A model generated the notes under the pieces. The model ran no database searches and had not been told where the DNA came from. It was given only the letters and a program-made list of their open reading frames with translations. From assembly GCF_014651855.1 (NCBI RefSeq), contig NZ_BMXR01000002.1:535867-599866 (forward strand): a stretch of DNA of 64,000 bases, written 5' to 3'. The stretch is from Saccharospirillum salsuginis (GTDB lineage Bacteria; Pseudomonadota; Gammaproteobacteria; Pseudomonadales; Natronospirillaceae). Position 1 is the stretch's first letter. Every line of letters starts with the position of its first letter. Position numbers and translations under genes: made by a program. Below, piece by piece: positions 27,463 through 36,023 of this stretch.

Positions 27463-28915
27463 GGTGAGCCACCCCCGAGTTGAAGACGCGACTGAGTTGA
27501 TCGGTACGGGTTGTCTCCAGATGGAAGCGTTTCAACAGATTGGCCGTGACCCGGACCCGGTAGCGCGCGCTGGCCCGGACATCGTCGATCGGCGCCAGTT
27601 CGTCCGCCAGGCGCCGGGCGGCCTCCTCGATGTCGAGCGACGGCCAGTGCTGGCCGACCAGGCTCGCCTGCCAGTCCGGCAGCCACAGCGGCGTCGCGGC
27701 GAGACCGCCGAATGCGGCGCGGATTTCCGCCACTCGCTCGTCGTCCGGCTCCAGGTAAAACACGGCGCAGACGGTGGAAATGTCATCCTCGAACCGCTTG
27801 GAGATTTTATAGGCGCGCAGCTCGCTGCCGGGTCGGCGACGCGGCAGATGAACGGTGTCGATCCATTCCCCGGCTTGCAACTGGGTCCGGCGATAGCCGG
27901 TGATCAGCTCCGCGACCGGGATCCGTCGTTCGCCATGCCCGCTGGCCAGGGTGACTTCCGCACCCAGAGCGATCAGCAGCGGCGGGGTGTCGCCGATGGG
28001 GGACGCCGTCCCCAGATTGCCACCCAGGGTGCCGCGATTACGGATGGGGCGCGACCCCAGGCGCTCCAGCCATTCGGCCGCCTCGGGGTAGTCCGCGAGC
28101 AGCGCAGGTTCCAGATCCGAGTAGCTGACGGCGGCGCCGATGTGAATGCCGGTGTCGTCGACGATCACGCTGTTCAGACCCTCGACACGCGTCAGGTCGA
28201 TCAGGCCGTGCAACGACCGGCTCGACTGTGTCTTCTCCAGTGCCAGGTCGGTGCTGCCGGCACTGAACCGCGCGTCGGGTGCGGATTCCAGGGTTTTCGC
28301 CAATTCCTGACGCGTCCGGGGCTGCCAAAATCCGACCGAAGGGTCAGCTTTTGGGGTGTTTGGTAACACGGATGTTTCCATTTGACCCAGTTCGGCTTCA
28401 ATGGCCTCGCGTTCCAGATCGAAGGCATCGCCATGGCGCTGTTGCAGCACCTCCAGCGCCGCATCGATGATCGGCCGATAGCCGGTGCAGCGACACAGGT
28501 TGCCCGACAGGGCCGACAGAACGGCCTCGCGTTGGGGGGGCGCCTCGCTGTGGTAGAGGGCGAACAGGCTCATGACGAAGCCCGGCGTACAGAAGCCGCA
28601 TTGCGAGCCATGGTGCCGGACCAGCGCGTCCTGAACCGGATGCAGTTCGCCGTTGCGCACCAGGTGCTCGACCGTCAGCACCTGCTTCCCGTTCAGGCTG
28701 TGAACAAAGGTGATGCAACTGTTCAGGCTGCGGTACCGCAACCCGTCCGGGGTGTTCTCGCCGACCACCACGGTGCAGGCACCGCAGTCGCCGGACGCGC
28801 ACCCTTCCTTGGTGCCGGTCAGGCCGGCGTCCTGCCGGAGGTATTCGAGTACCGTCATATCCGGGTCCGTGTCCGTCAGACTGATCGGTTCCCGGTTGAG
28901 TAAGAAGGTGGTCAT
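27455..28915 (-). CDS. xdhA: Xanthine dehydrogenase small subunit (2Fe-2S/FAD)
   Basis: Electron-transfer subunit. The N-terminal ferredoxin domain has GCASGDCGACTVVVGE and a second cluster QCGFCTPGFVMSLF...CRCTGYRP; the FAD domain is at about 185-360 and a C-terminal CO dehydrogenase flavoprotein-like domain follows. I used the ATG at 28915, with GAGAG upstream, rather than a TTG at 28930. It begins the xdhABC operon; upstream is a short AT-rich promoter region. Confidence 0.95.
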   Translation of the reverse strand: MTTFLLNREPISLTDTDPDMTVLEYLRQDAGLTGTKEGCASGDCGACTVVVGENTPDGLRYRSLNSCITFVHSLNGKQVLTVEHLVRNGELHPVQDALVRHHGSQCGFCTPGFVMSLFALYHSEAPPQREAVLSALSGNLCRCTGYRPIIDAALEVLQQRHGDAFDLEREAIEAELGQMETSVLPNTPKADPSVGFWQPRTRQELAKTLESAPDARFSAGSTDLALEKTQSSRSLHGLIDLTRVEGLNSVIVDDTGIHIGAAVSYSDLEPALLADYPEAAEWLERLGSRPIRNRGTLGGNLGTASPIGDTPPLLIALGAEVTLASGHGERRIPVAELITGYRRTQLQAGEWIDTVHLPRRRPGSELRAYKISKRFEDDISTVCAVFYLEPDDERVAEIRAAFGGLAATPLWLPDWQASLVGQHWPSLDIEEAARRLADELAPIDDVRASARYRVRVTANLLKRFHLETTRTDQLSRVFNSGVAHHA

Positions 28916-29112
28916 AGCGTTTGCTCTCAATGGTTGGAGCCGGACCTTGGATTCAAAGATATCAATGCAAATTCAGGGCCAAAATATGACCAAGTGGTCA
29001 GGAAATGATGTGGGTAGACGTTATTCTGTTGGTTGTATTTTAGTCAATTCTGGCGGGTTATCGGGAGATTGGAAACGAGTAAAAATTGATGCACTGTTTT
29101 GGTGCGAGAAGT

Positions 29113-29619
29113 TCAGGTGTCGGGAAACGTGTCTTTGATCAGAGTGACCAAGGCATCCAGACGGGCGTTGGACAGCTGTCTGTAGTCGAAATAGGGCGTC
29201 AGGATCAGCCGCTGCGACGGCGATATACGGATGCCGTCCGCACCGGTCACCAGATCCGGAATCCGACTCTCGGTGAAACCACAGTCGAGGGCGTAGGTTT
29301 TGCCCATCACCAGTGTCAGCGCGCACACGGGCATCACCGGTTTGGAGAACAGCAGGGCGGTGCCCGACCCCGCTTGCAGCAATCGGTTGTCCCGCTCGTC
29401 CTGCCAGCGATCGTATTCGGGCAGAAGTCCGTGAACGAGTTTGGCGTAGAGGTTGATGATCTTGCGCCAGTGGTTGCCGGTGGCGGCGACAAGCGTTTCC
29501 AGTTCACCCGGCGCTGCGGGGGTAAGCGTGTCGCGGTGCTCGTAGTCCGGCAGTGGCGGCCGGTTCGGGCCGTGTACCCGAATCCGGGCCGCCGGGTCTC
29601 CCAGGCCGATGTCGGTCAT
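29113..29619 (-). CDS. Uncharacterised protein (possibly DUF6942)
   Basis: 168 residues. The true start is the ATG at 29619, overlapping the preceding gene's stop (ATGA); the longer frame to 30114 runs through that neighbour. Recognisable segments are NRPPLPDYEHRD, HWRKIINLYAKLVHGLLPEYDRW and NRLLQAGSGTALLFSKPVMP. These recall a conserved family of unknown function that I believe is DUF6942; this is from memory and unsure. No signal peptide or cofactor motif is apparent. Confidence 0.65.
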   Translation of the reverse strand: MTDIGLGDPAARIRVHGPNRPPLPDYEHRDTLTPAAPGELETLVAATGNHWRKIINLYAKLVHGLLPEYDRWQDERDNRLLQAGSGTALLFSKPVMPVCALTLVMGKTYALDCGFTESRIPDLVTGADGIRISPSQRLILTPYFDYRQLSNARLDALVTLIKDTFPDT

Positions 29620-30134
29620 GGTGTGGTTCCGAGTTTGACGTTGAAGCCGATCAGCGTATTGAAAAAACGGCGCCGGGTGTAGCCGTTCAGACCGTCGATC
29701 GGGTCGTTGTAGCGCAACAGTTGCAAGCTGATGAAGGGTTCCACGCGACGACCGAGTGCAGGACCATGCAGGGTGGAGGATAACCCGACCAGTCGATTGT
29801 CCGTATACAGCGGTTGTTCCAGATGAAGCCCCAGTGCCAGCGCGGGCAGTGGCCTGGGACGAACCCCGACTTCCAGGCCCAGGTTGAGGGGATTGAAGCC
29901 TTCCCGCAGCAGGACGGTATCCAGGTGAGTCGACGCGTACCAGGCGGGTCGTCCGGTCGTCGCCGGGGATTGATACAACACGCCAAGCCGATACTCGAAC
30001 GCGGTCGAGACACCGAATCGCATTCGGCTGTTCTGCATCAGCGACGAGGCCCAGATACGCTCCAGGGTCTCCGCCTGCAACCAGCCCGCCGTTCCAACCA
30101 ACAGGGCGAGCCACCCGGAGTTAACCCGCCGCAT
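29616..30134 (-). CDS. Exported, outer-membrane-barrel-like hypothetical protein
   Basis: 172 residues. A signal peptide (MRRVNSGWLALLVGTAGWLQA) is followed by alternating hydrophobic/polar segments ending in aromatic residues (MRFGVSTAFEYRLGVLYQSP, LGLEVGVRPRPLPALALGL, FFNTLIGFNVKLG), suggesting a small beta barrel or surface lipid-associated protein. It overlaps the phosphodiesterase gene by 14 bp and the downstream gene by 4 bp. Confidence 0.65.
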   Translation of the reverse strand: MRRVNSGWLALLVGTAGWLQAETLERIWASSLMQNSRMRFGVSTAFEYRLGVLYQSPATTGRPAWYASTHLDTVLLREGFNPLNLGLEVGVRPRPLPALALGLHLEQPLYTDNRLVGLSSTLHGPALGRRVEPFISLQLLRYNDPIDGLNGYTRRRFFNTLIGFNVKLGTTP

Positions 30135-30927
30135 CCAGAGCCTCTTGCTTCAGTTGAACGCACAGTGGCAACGCATCCGTGGTGATCGTATTGACGCGGT
30201 GCTCCAGCGCCTTGTTCAGATCCGCGACACTATCGGCGCCATACAACCCGACGCGCTTGCCGCGCTGCCGAAGCCGCTCGATATGAACCTCGGAGATCGA
30301 CCCCACATCCACGCCGTCGAATCCCGACTCCATACCCGCCAGGTATTCACGGTGCGCCAGCATCAATGGAAACTCCACCCGAAAGCCTTCGAAGGGCGGT
30401 TGCACAATATCCTTTAAAAAAGACGTTCCCTGAATCCGGTCGTCGTTCTCCGGGTAGTAGCGTTCGATCAACGCCACGGTGTCGTTATGGATCGGATCCT
30501 TGAATTCGAGATACAGGATAAAATCGGACTGGTTGAACCGCTGCAATACCGATTCCAGCGTCGGAATGTCTTCGCCGTTTTTCAGCTCGCACTGGCGCTG
30601 CAGTTCCGCGAGTGACAAGTCTCCAATCCCGGCCGTGTCCGGACAGTTTTCACCGGGCTTGCTTCGCGTCAAACCGGCCAGGGTCCGATCGTGAAACACC
30701 ATGGCGACATCGTCCCGGGTATGAAAAATATCCATTTCGGTGCCATCGGCACCCAGGTTGTAAGCCGCGAGAAACGCTCCGAGCGTATTCTCGAACGTCG
30801 TCTCCGACACATGGCCCCGATGACCCAGGCAGGCAACTTCTTCAAGCGCCAGGTCTTCAACCTGCACGCAGCCGGACAGCGCATACAAGGCCAGCAGCGA
30901 GGAAACCACCCAGCGAGCTGGCATCAC
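30121..30927 (-). CDS. Glycerophosphodiester phosphodiesterase lipoprotein
   Basis: Predicted to hydrolyse glycerophosphodiesters to glycerol 3-phosphate. The 268 residues start with a lipoprotein signal ending LSGC (lipobox Cys). Catalytic features are GHRGHVSETTFENTLGAF, the Glu/Asp pair in GTEMDIF, and FHDRTL; the TIM-barrel phosphodiesterase fold follows. It overlaps the exported hypothetical gene, so the three genes 30927-29113 look like one operon. Confidence 0.88.
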   Translation of the reverse strand: MMPARWVVSSLLALYALSGCVQVEDLALEEVACLGHRGHVSETTFENTLGAFLAAYNLGADGTEMDIFHTRDDVAMVFHDRTLAGLTRSKPGENCPDTAGIGDLSLAELQRQCELKNGEDIPTLESVLQRFNQSDFILYLEFKDPIHNDTVALIERYYPENDDRIQGTSFLKDIVQPPFEGFRVEFPLMLAHREYLAGMESGFDGVDVGSISEVHIERLRQRGKRVGLYGADSVADLNKALEHRVNTITTDALPLCVQLKQEALDAAG

Positions 30928-31032
30928 ATCAACCTCCGGTCTTCTCTATTTCAACAATGTGGCCACATTGTCTGGGTTGTTTATCGCTTACGTCAGTGCG
31001 CAAAGTCACAAGGATGGTATGTGGTTTTAGGA

Positions 31033-31157
31033 GTCAGGAGTGGGGGTAAGGGTTGCCGGGGTCGCGCGGTGTGCCGCCCACTCAATACATCCATGTAGGC
31101 TTGGCGACCGCATCCATGCGGTCGACATCCCCGGAAACCCTTACCCCCACTCCTGAC
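31033..31157. repeat. Large hairpin element, copy 8 (core on +)
   Basis: Arms 31033-31061 and 31129-31157 match at 28 of 29 positions, the longest near-perfect pair here. The core is CTCAATACATCCATGTAGGC with inner hairpin GACCGCATCCATGCGGTC. It lies upstream of the phosphodiesterase operon in the large gap before glnA. Confidence 0.88.
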
Positions 31158-31270
31158 CCCCGCAGCTACGATGCCTTCGGTACGAATTATGAAGTGCATT
31201 GAATCTGCAAGAATGGAGTCTGGGTTGCTCGAGGGATGGCTTTGAAGTGTGAATTAGTCCGCTAATTTGA

Positions 31271-31400
31271 GCAGTGGAGGTACGGGGTGCTCTGGAAGGG
31301 GTATCTGAGGCATGGACTGGTGCGCCAGCCCGGTCCGAAGTTAAGCGCCCATGGATGGGTTTACAGCGGCCCCTGGAAGAGCGCGCCGTTCCTCCACTGC
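31271..31400. repeat. Large hairpin element, copy 9 (alternative core)
   Basis: Arms 31271-31301 and 31370-31400 match at 25 of 31 positions. The core is of the second type, GGCATGGACTGGTGCGCCAG and GTTAAGCGCCCATGGATGGG, as at 12915-13027. It sits downstream of the glnA terminator. Confidence 0.78.
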
Positions 31401-31468
31401 GGCCGATTGGCTATAAGGCAAACACAATCACTGTGGTGTATACGGGCACCTACTCAAACGACAGGCAC

Positions 31469-31494
31469 AAAAAAGCCGGCGCAAGGCCGGCTTT
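31469..31494 (-). terminator. Rho-independent terminator after glnA
   Basis: Read on the minus strand, the stem is GCCGGC, loop CTTGC, GCCGGC (31491-31475), followed by six T residues. It lies 32 bp past the glnA stop. Confidence 0.92.
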
Positions 31495-31525
31495 AGCGTT
31501 TTGACTCTCTGGCTGTAATCAGCTC

Positions 31526-32932
31526 TTAGACAGAGTAGTACAGATCGAACTCAAGCGGGTGCGTGGTCATCTGCAACTGAGTGACTTCTTCCATCTTCAG
31601 CTCGATGTACGCATCGATCACGTCGTCGTCGAATACACCGCCGGCCTTCAGGAATTCGCGGTCCTGATCCAGCGCCTGCAGAGCCTGCTCCAGGCTGCTG
31701 CACACAGTCGGGTACTCGTTTTGCTCTTCCGGCGGCAGATCGTACAGATCCTTGTCCGCGGCATCGCCCGGGTGGATCTTGTTCTTGATGCCGTCCAGGC
31801 CAGCCATCAGGAAGGCGGAGAACATCAGGTACGGGTTCGCGGTCGGATCGCCGAAACGCACTTCCACACGCTTGCCCTTCGGAGAAGAGACGTACGGTAT
31901 CCGGATGGACGCCGAACGGTTGCGGGCGGAGTAGGCCAGCATAACCGGTGCTTCGAAGCCCGGAACCAGACGCTTGTAAGAGTTGGTCGAAGCGTTGGCG
32001 AACGCGTTCAGTGCGCGGGCGTGCTTGACGATACCGCCGATGTAGTACAGCGCGTTTTCGCTCAGACCGGCGTATTCGTCACCGGCGAACTGGTTCATGC
32101 CGTCCTTGGAGAAGGACATGTGAACGTGCATGCCGCTGCCGTTGTCGCCGACCAGGGGCTTGGGCATGAAGGTCGCGGTCTTGCCGTAGGCGTGAGCCAC
32201 ATTGTGCACCGCGTATTTCAGGACCTGAACTTCATCGGCCTTCTTGGTCAGGGTGTTGGCGCCGACACCGATTTCGCACTGGCCGGCGGTGCCGACTTCG
32301 TGGTGGTGTACTTCGATTTCGAGGCCCATGGCTTCCATGGCGTCGCACATGGCGGCACGCAGGTCATGCAGGCTGTCGACCGGGGGAACCGGGAAGTAGC
32401 CGCCCTTGACCTTGGGACGGTGACCCAGGTTGCCGTCTTCGAATACTTTCTCGGAAGACCAGGCCGCTTCTTCGGAATCGATCTTGTAGAAGGCGCCGGA
32501 GATGTCCGCGCCCCACTTGACGTCGTCGAAGACGAAGAATTCGGGTTCGGGACCGAAGATGGCCTTGTCGCCCAGACCGGTGGATTCCAGGTAGGCTTCT
32601 GCGCGCTTGGCGACGGAACGCGGGTCGCGGTTGTAGCCTTCGCCGGTGGACGGTTCGACGATATTGCAGCGAACGATGATGGTGGCGTCTTCGGTGAACG
32701 GGTCGAGGATGGTGGCTTCGTCGTCCGGCATCAGGATCATGTCGGATTCGTTGATGCCTTTCCAGCCGGCGATGGACGAACCGTCGAACATCTTGCCGTC
32801 GGTGAAGAAGGAATCGTCCACTTCCTTGGCCGGAATGGTTACGTGTTGCTCTTTACCCTTGGTGTCGGTAAAGCGCAGGTCAACCCATTTCGCTTCGGAG
32901 TCTTTTAGCAGTTTCAGAGTATGCTCTGACAT
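31526..32932 (-). CDS. glnA: Glutamine synthetase type I
   Basis: Forms glutamine from glutamate, ammonia and ATP; dodecameric. The 468 residues are full length. Seen: [34 protein letters not shown], and the adenylylation tyrosine Tyr397 in [11 protein letters not shown], at the same residue number as in E. coli. A sigma-54 promoter and three NtrC-like sites lie upstream, so it is probably controlled by nitrogen supply through NtrBC and GlnE. Confidence 0.98.
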   Translation of the reverse strand: MSEHTLKLLKDSEAKWVDLRFTDTKGKEQHVTIPAKEVDDSFFTDGKMFDGSSIAGWKGINESDMILMPDDEATILDPFTEDATIIVRCNIVEPSTGEGYNRDPRSVAKRAEAYLESTGLGDKAIFGPEPEFFVFDDVKWGADISGAFYKIDSEEAAWSSEKVFEDGNLGHRPKVKGGYFPVPPVDSLHDLRAAMCDAMEAMGLEIEVHHHEVGTAGQCEIGVGANTLTKKADEVQVLKYAVHNVAHAYGKTATFMPKPLVGDNGSGMHVHMSFSKDGMNQFAGDEYAGLSENALYYIGGIVKHARALNAFANASTNSYKRLVPGFEAPVMLAYSARNRSASIRIPYVSSPKGKRVEVRFGDPTANPYLMFSAFLMAGLDGIKNKIHPGDAADKDLYDLPPEEQNEYPTVCSSLEQALQALDQDREFLKAGGVFDDDVIDAYIELKMEEVTQLQMTTHPLEFDLYYSV

Positions 32933-33085
32933 ATGTACGTCTCCAGGTTGAACGGCCCGTGGGGCCGGTGTGCTATTTAAGGCGATTCAATTCGGTGGTG
33001 TCGCCGCGTGTGATGACCGCTCGAGCCTGACGACCCGTTGGAACCAGAAGCCACACGGCAAAGCACTATCTGTGTGCATGGTGAG

Positions 33086-33101
33086 AGCAAGTGCTGTGCC
33101 A
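33086..33101 (-). promoter_or_regulatory. Sigma-54 promoter for glnA
   Basis: On the minus strand the sequence reads TGGCAC, five bases, TTGCT, an exact match to the -24/-12 consensus (plus strand AGCAAGTGCTGTGCCA). It lies about 155 bp upstream of the glnA start. Confidence 0.85.
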
Positions 33102-33165
33102 ACGACAATTAAGCCAGTCCCATGGGGCTTTCCGGGCGATCGCCGGGGTTCGGCTGCTCTATCGT

Positions 33166-33225
33166 CGCACCAATATAGTGCCTTGATTCGAGCTTTGCAC
33201 AGAATTGGTGCGCACTTTTGGTGCA
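33166..33225. promoter_or_regulatory. Three NtrC-like enhancer sites upstream of glnA
   Basis: Sites resembling the 17-bp TGCACCANNNTGGTGCA consensus are CGCACCAATATAGTGCC (33166-33182), TGCACAGAATTGGTGCG (33196-33212) and TGCGCACTTTTGGTGCA (33209-33225); the last two overlap by 4 bp. They sit about 65-140 bp upstream of the sigma-54 promoter, the usual enhancer position. Confidence 0.8.
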
Positions 33226-33341
33226 CTGTCGGGAGTGACCAGCCCGTCCGGGGGCGTCATGGATTCGGGGGACGGATGAAATTGGCGGGCCGGACCGCTA
33301 TACTCACGCGCCCGCACGACCCGACCGAAGACAGAAACCTT

Positions 33342-34805
33342 ATGTTGTATACGATCAAGCTGCATCCGGAAATTACCATCAAGACCAAGCCGGTGCGGCA
33401 GTTGATGACCAAAAGCCTGGCCCAGAACACCCGCAACGTGTTGCGGCGCATTCATCCCGACGTCACTGTGCGCAACGACTGGGATTCCATTTTGGTGCGC
33501 ACGCCCGACGCCACCGAAGACAGGATCAACGAGGCCATCGAGGAGGCGCTGGAGTGCATCCCCGGCATCGCCTTCTACAACGCCGTGGTCGATTTCCCGT
33601 TGGGCGATTTCGACGACATGGTGCGCGATACGCTCTCGGTCTGGCGGGAGGATCTGGCGGGCAAGACGTTCTGCGTGCGGGTCAAGCGGTCCGGCCATCA
33701 CGACTTTTCCTCGGTGGATGCCGAGCGCTATGTCGGCGGTGGTTTGAACAAGTTCACCGATGCCGCCGGTGTGCGTCTCAAGCACCCCGAGGTAGAGGTG
33801 AAGCTCGAGATCAAGCGCAACCGGGTTTATGTGGTCAAACAGAGACGGCGCGGCATGGGGGGCTATCCGCTGGGCACCCAGGAAACGGTGTTGTCGCTGG
33901 TCAGCGGTGGCTTCGACTCGACGGTGGCGGCCTATCAGATGCTGCGCCGGGGCGTGAAAAGCCACTTCCTGTTCTTCAATCTTGGCGGCGCGGCCCATGA
34001 AAACGGAGTCAAGGAAGTCATTTACTACCTGTGGAAGAAGTTCGGCAGTTCGCACAAGGTCAATTTCGTCAGTGTGCCGTTCGAGGGCGTGGTCGAAGAG
34101 ATTCTGTCCAAGGTCGAGGACCGCTATATGGGCGTGGTGCTCAAGCGCATGATGATGCGCGCCGCCGAACAGGTCGCGACCTATCAGCGCATTCCGGCCC
34201 TGGTGACCGGCGAGGCCATCGCCCAGGTATCCAGCCAGACGCTGCCCAACCTGAGCCACATCGACGACGTGACCGACAGCCTGGTGATCCGCCCGCTGAT
34301 CGTGACCGACAAGCCCGAAATCATCGACATCGCCCGGAACATTGGCACCGCGACCTTCGCCGAGCGCATGCCGGAATACTGCGGGGTGATTTCCCGTAAG
34401 CCCAATGCCGCCTGTAAGCGGGTGGATGTGGAAGCCGCTGAAACGGACTTCGACTGGGCCGTACTGGAGCAGGCGGTCGAAGCGGCGAAGACCGAGGCCA
34501 TCGACGAGATGACCTGGGTCAGTCAGGATGATCTGGAGGCGGATCTGGACGCGCCCGCCGATTCCGATCGGCCGGTGACGGTGATCGATGTGCGCCACCC
34601 GACCGAAGCCGAAGTATCACCGCTGGAGCTGGCGGGGCAGGAAGTCCTGCAGATTCCCTTTTACAGTCTGAACCGCCGGTTCGGTGGCCTGGATCCGGAC
34701 GTCCATTACCTGTTGTATTGCGACAAGGGCGTGATGAGCAAGCTCCACGCCCTGCACCTGAAGGATGCCGGCTTCGACAATGTCGGTGTCTACCACCGGG
34801 ACTGA
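33342..34805 (+). CDS. thiI: tRNA 4-thiouridine synthase / thiazole sulfurtransferase ThiI
   Basis: Makes s4U8 in tRNA and supplies sulfur for thiazole synthesis. The 487 residues carry an N-terminal THUMP domain, a PP-loop ATP-binding domain (SGGFDST, residues 188-194) and a C-terminal rhodanese domain with active-site Cys460 (LLYCDKG); the partner cysteine is Cys347 (MPEYCGVIS). I used the ATG at 33342; the frame extends upstream through the glnA control region but has no supporting site there. Its stop codon abuts the stop of the convergent gene with no spacer. Confidence 0.95.
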   Translation: MLYTIKLHPEITIKTKPVRQLMTKSLAQNTRNVLRRIHPDVTVRNDWDSILVRTPDATEDRINEAIEEALECIPGIAFYNAVVDFPLGDFDDMVRDTLSVWREDLAGKTFCVRVKRSGHHDFSSVDAERYVGGGLNKFTDAAGVRLKHPEVEVKLEIKRNRVYVVKQRRRGMGGYPLGTQETVLSLVSGGFDSTVAAYQMLRRGVKSHFLFFNLGGAAHENGVKEVIYYLWKKFGSSHKVNFVSVPFEGVVEEILSKVEDRYMGVVLKRMMMRAAEQVATYQRIPALVTGEAIAQVSSQTLPNLSHIDDVTDSLVIRPLIVTDKPEIIDIARNIGTATFAERMPEYCGVISRKPNAACKRVDVEAAETDFDWAVLEQAVEAAKTEAIDEMTWVSQDDLEADLDAPADSDRPVTVIDVRHPTEAEVSPLELAGQEVLQIPFYSLNRRFGGLDPDVHYLLYCDKGVMSKLHALHLKDAGFDNVGVYHRD

Positions 34806-36023
34806 TTAACGCGGACGCGCCAGTCTCAATACCCAGTCTTTCAGCACCTGTCCGGCGACATCGGCATCGTCCACGCTAACGGCCTTGTCGCCCTGGTGGC
34901 TGTCCCCGCCCTGGCAGCGCACGAATAGCATGGCCACCGGGCACAGGCGGGCCATCGCGGCGGCATCCTGGCCGGTGCCGCTGACCAGATAACGCGGCCT
35001 CAAACCGGCATCCTCGATCGCGTGCGCCAATTCCAGCTGCAGCCAGTCGGCGCAGGTCACCGCGGGCGTCGCCCGGGTCTCGACCCACTCCATCTCAATC
35101 TCGCGTTCCTGGCAGGCGAGTCGAGCCGTCTCCCAGATGGTCGACAGGGCCGCATCCCGGCTGGCGTCCTGTTCACTGCGCAAATCGAGGCTGATCCGGG
35201 CCTGGCCGGCAATCACTTCGGCGTCGCCGGGATGGGACTCGATGCGTCCGACGGTGGCGTTGACACCGTGTTCGCGGGCGACCCGCTCGACGATCAGGAT
35301 GAACTCGGCCGCGGCCGCCAGCGCATCCTGGCGCAGGTGCATGGGAACGGTGCCGGCATGACCGGCGGTGCCGTTGAACTCGATGGTGAACCGGCGCGTG
35401 CCGGCCAGCGCAGTCACGATACCGACCGGCAGTTCTTCGGTTTCCAGTACCGGACCCTGTTCGATGCCGGTTTCCAGGTAGGCCATGATCGGCGAACCCT
35501 GAAGGCTGGCCCGGTGGGCCCGGGTGGCGTCGAGGCCGAATCGCGACCAGGCCTCGGCCAGGCTGGTGTCGTCGCGGTCCTGCAGTTTGGCCCAACCCGC
35601 ATCCCAACCGCCGGCCACGGCCATGCTGCCGAGGTGCGGCACCCCGAATCGATGGCCATCGTCATTGGCGAAGGCGACCAGGTCGAGATGAAACGGCAGT
35701 TGGACCGCATCCTGTTTGAGTGATCGCAACACCAGCAGCGGCATCACGACGCCGAGGAAAGGATCGCTGTCCAGATCGGTGTCCAGGTGGGCGCCGAGCA
35801 GGACAACAGGCGCCTCCGCCCGGTCGCTTTCCAGTCGTCCCCAAAGATTGCCGGCGGCATCGCGCCAGTGGGATAGGCCGGCGTCGTCCAGCCCGTCGAT
35901 CAACAGTTCGTGGAGGCCGTGATGGGTGGCGGACAGATAGCCGGTCGAGCCGGCCTCGGCCCGCTCCACCCGATCGGCCAGGGTTCTGCACCATTCCAGT
36001 GCGTCTTCGCCCCAGTGGGTCAT
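34806..36023 (-). CDS. M20-family amidohydrolase-like protein (allantoate amidohydrolase/carbamoylase type), altered metal ligands
   Basis: 405 residues with the fold of allantoate amidohydrolase and N-carbamoyl-amino-acid hydrolases: LGAHLDTD, GTAGHAGTVPM and a C-terminal SGTGQDAAAMARL. Several residues that bind metal in the family are changed: the EEG-type acidic site is NDDGHRFG, the HIEQGP histidine is glycine (ETGIEQGPVLE), and the histidine of SGAGHDA is glutamine. Activity may therefore differ or be lost. I used the ATG at 36023, overlapping the preceding cyclase gene's stop (ATGA). The longer frame to 36185 lies within that gene. Confidence 0.82.
   Translation of the reverse strand: MTHWGEDALEWCRTLADRVERAEAGSTGYLSATHHGLHELLIDGLDDAGLSHWRDAAGNLWGRLESDRAEAPVVLLGAHLDTDLDSDPFLGVVMPLLVLRSLKQDAVQLPFHLDLVAFANDDGHRFGVPHLGSMAVAGGWDAGWAKLQDRDDTSLAEAWSRFGLDATRAHRASLQGSPIMAYLETGIEQGPVLETEELPVGIVTALAGTRRFTIEFNGTAGHAGTVPMHLRQDALAAAAEFILIVERVAREHGVNATVGRIESHPGDAEVIAGQARISLDLRSEQDASRDAALSTIWETARLACQEREIEMEWVETRATPAVTCADWLQLELAHAIEDAGLRPRYLVSGTGQDAAAMARLCPVAMLFVRCQGGDSHQGDKAVSVDDADVAGQVLKDWVLRLARPR

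Noticed and set aside
25132..27483. 783-residue plus-strand frame opposite xdhB
   Set aside because: It covers exactly the xdhB gene; xdhB has full family motifs and operon overlaps.
32970..33341. N-terminal extension of thiI through the upstream region
   Set aside because: The stretch contains the glnA promoter and NtrC sites; the ThiI family starts at the ATG at 33342.
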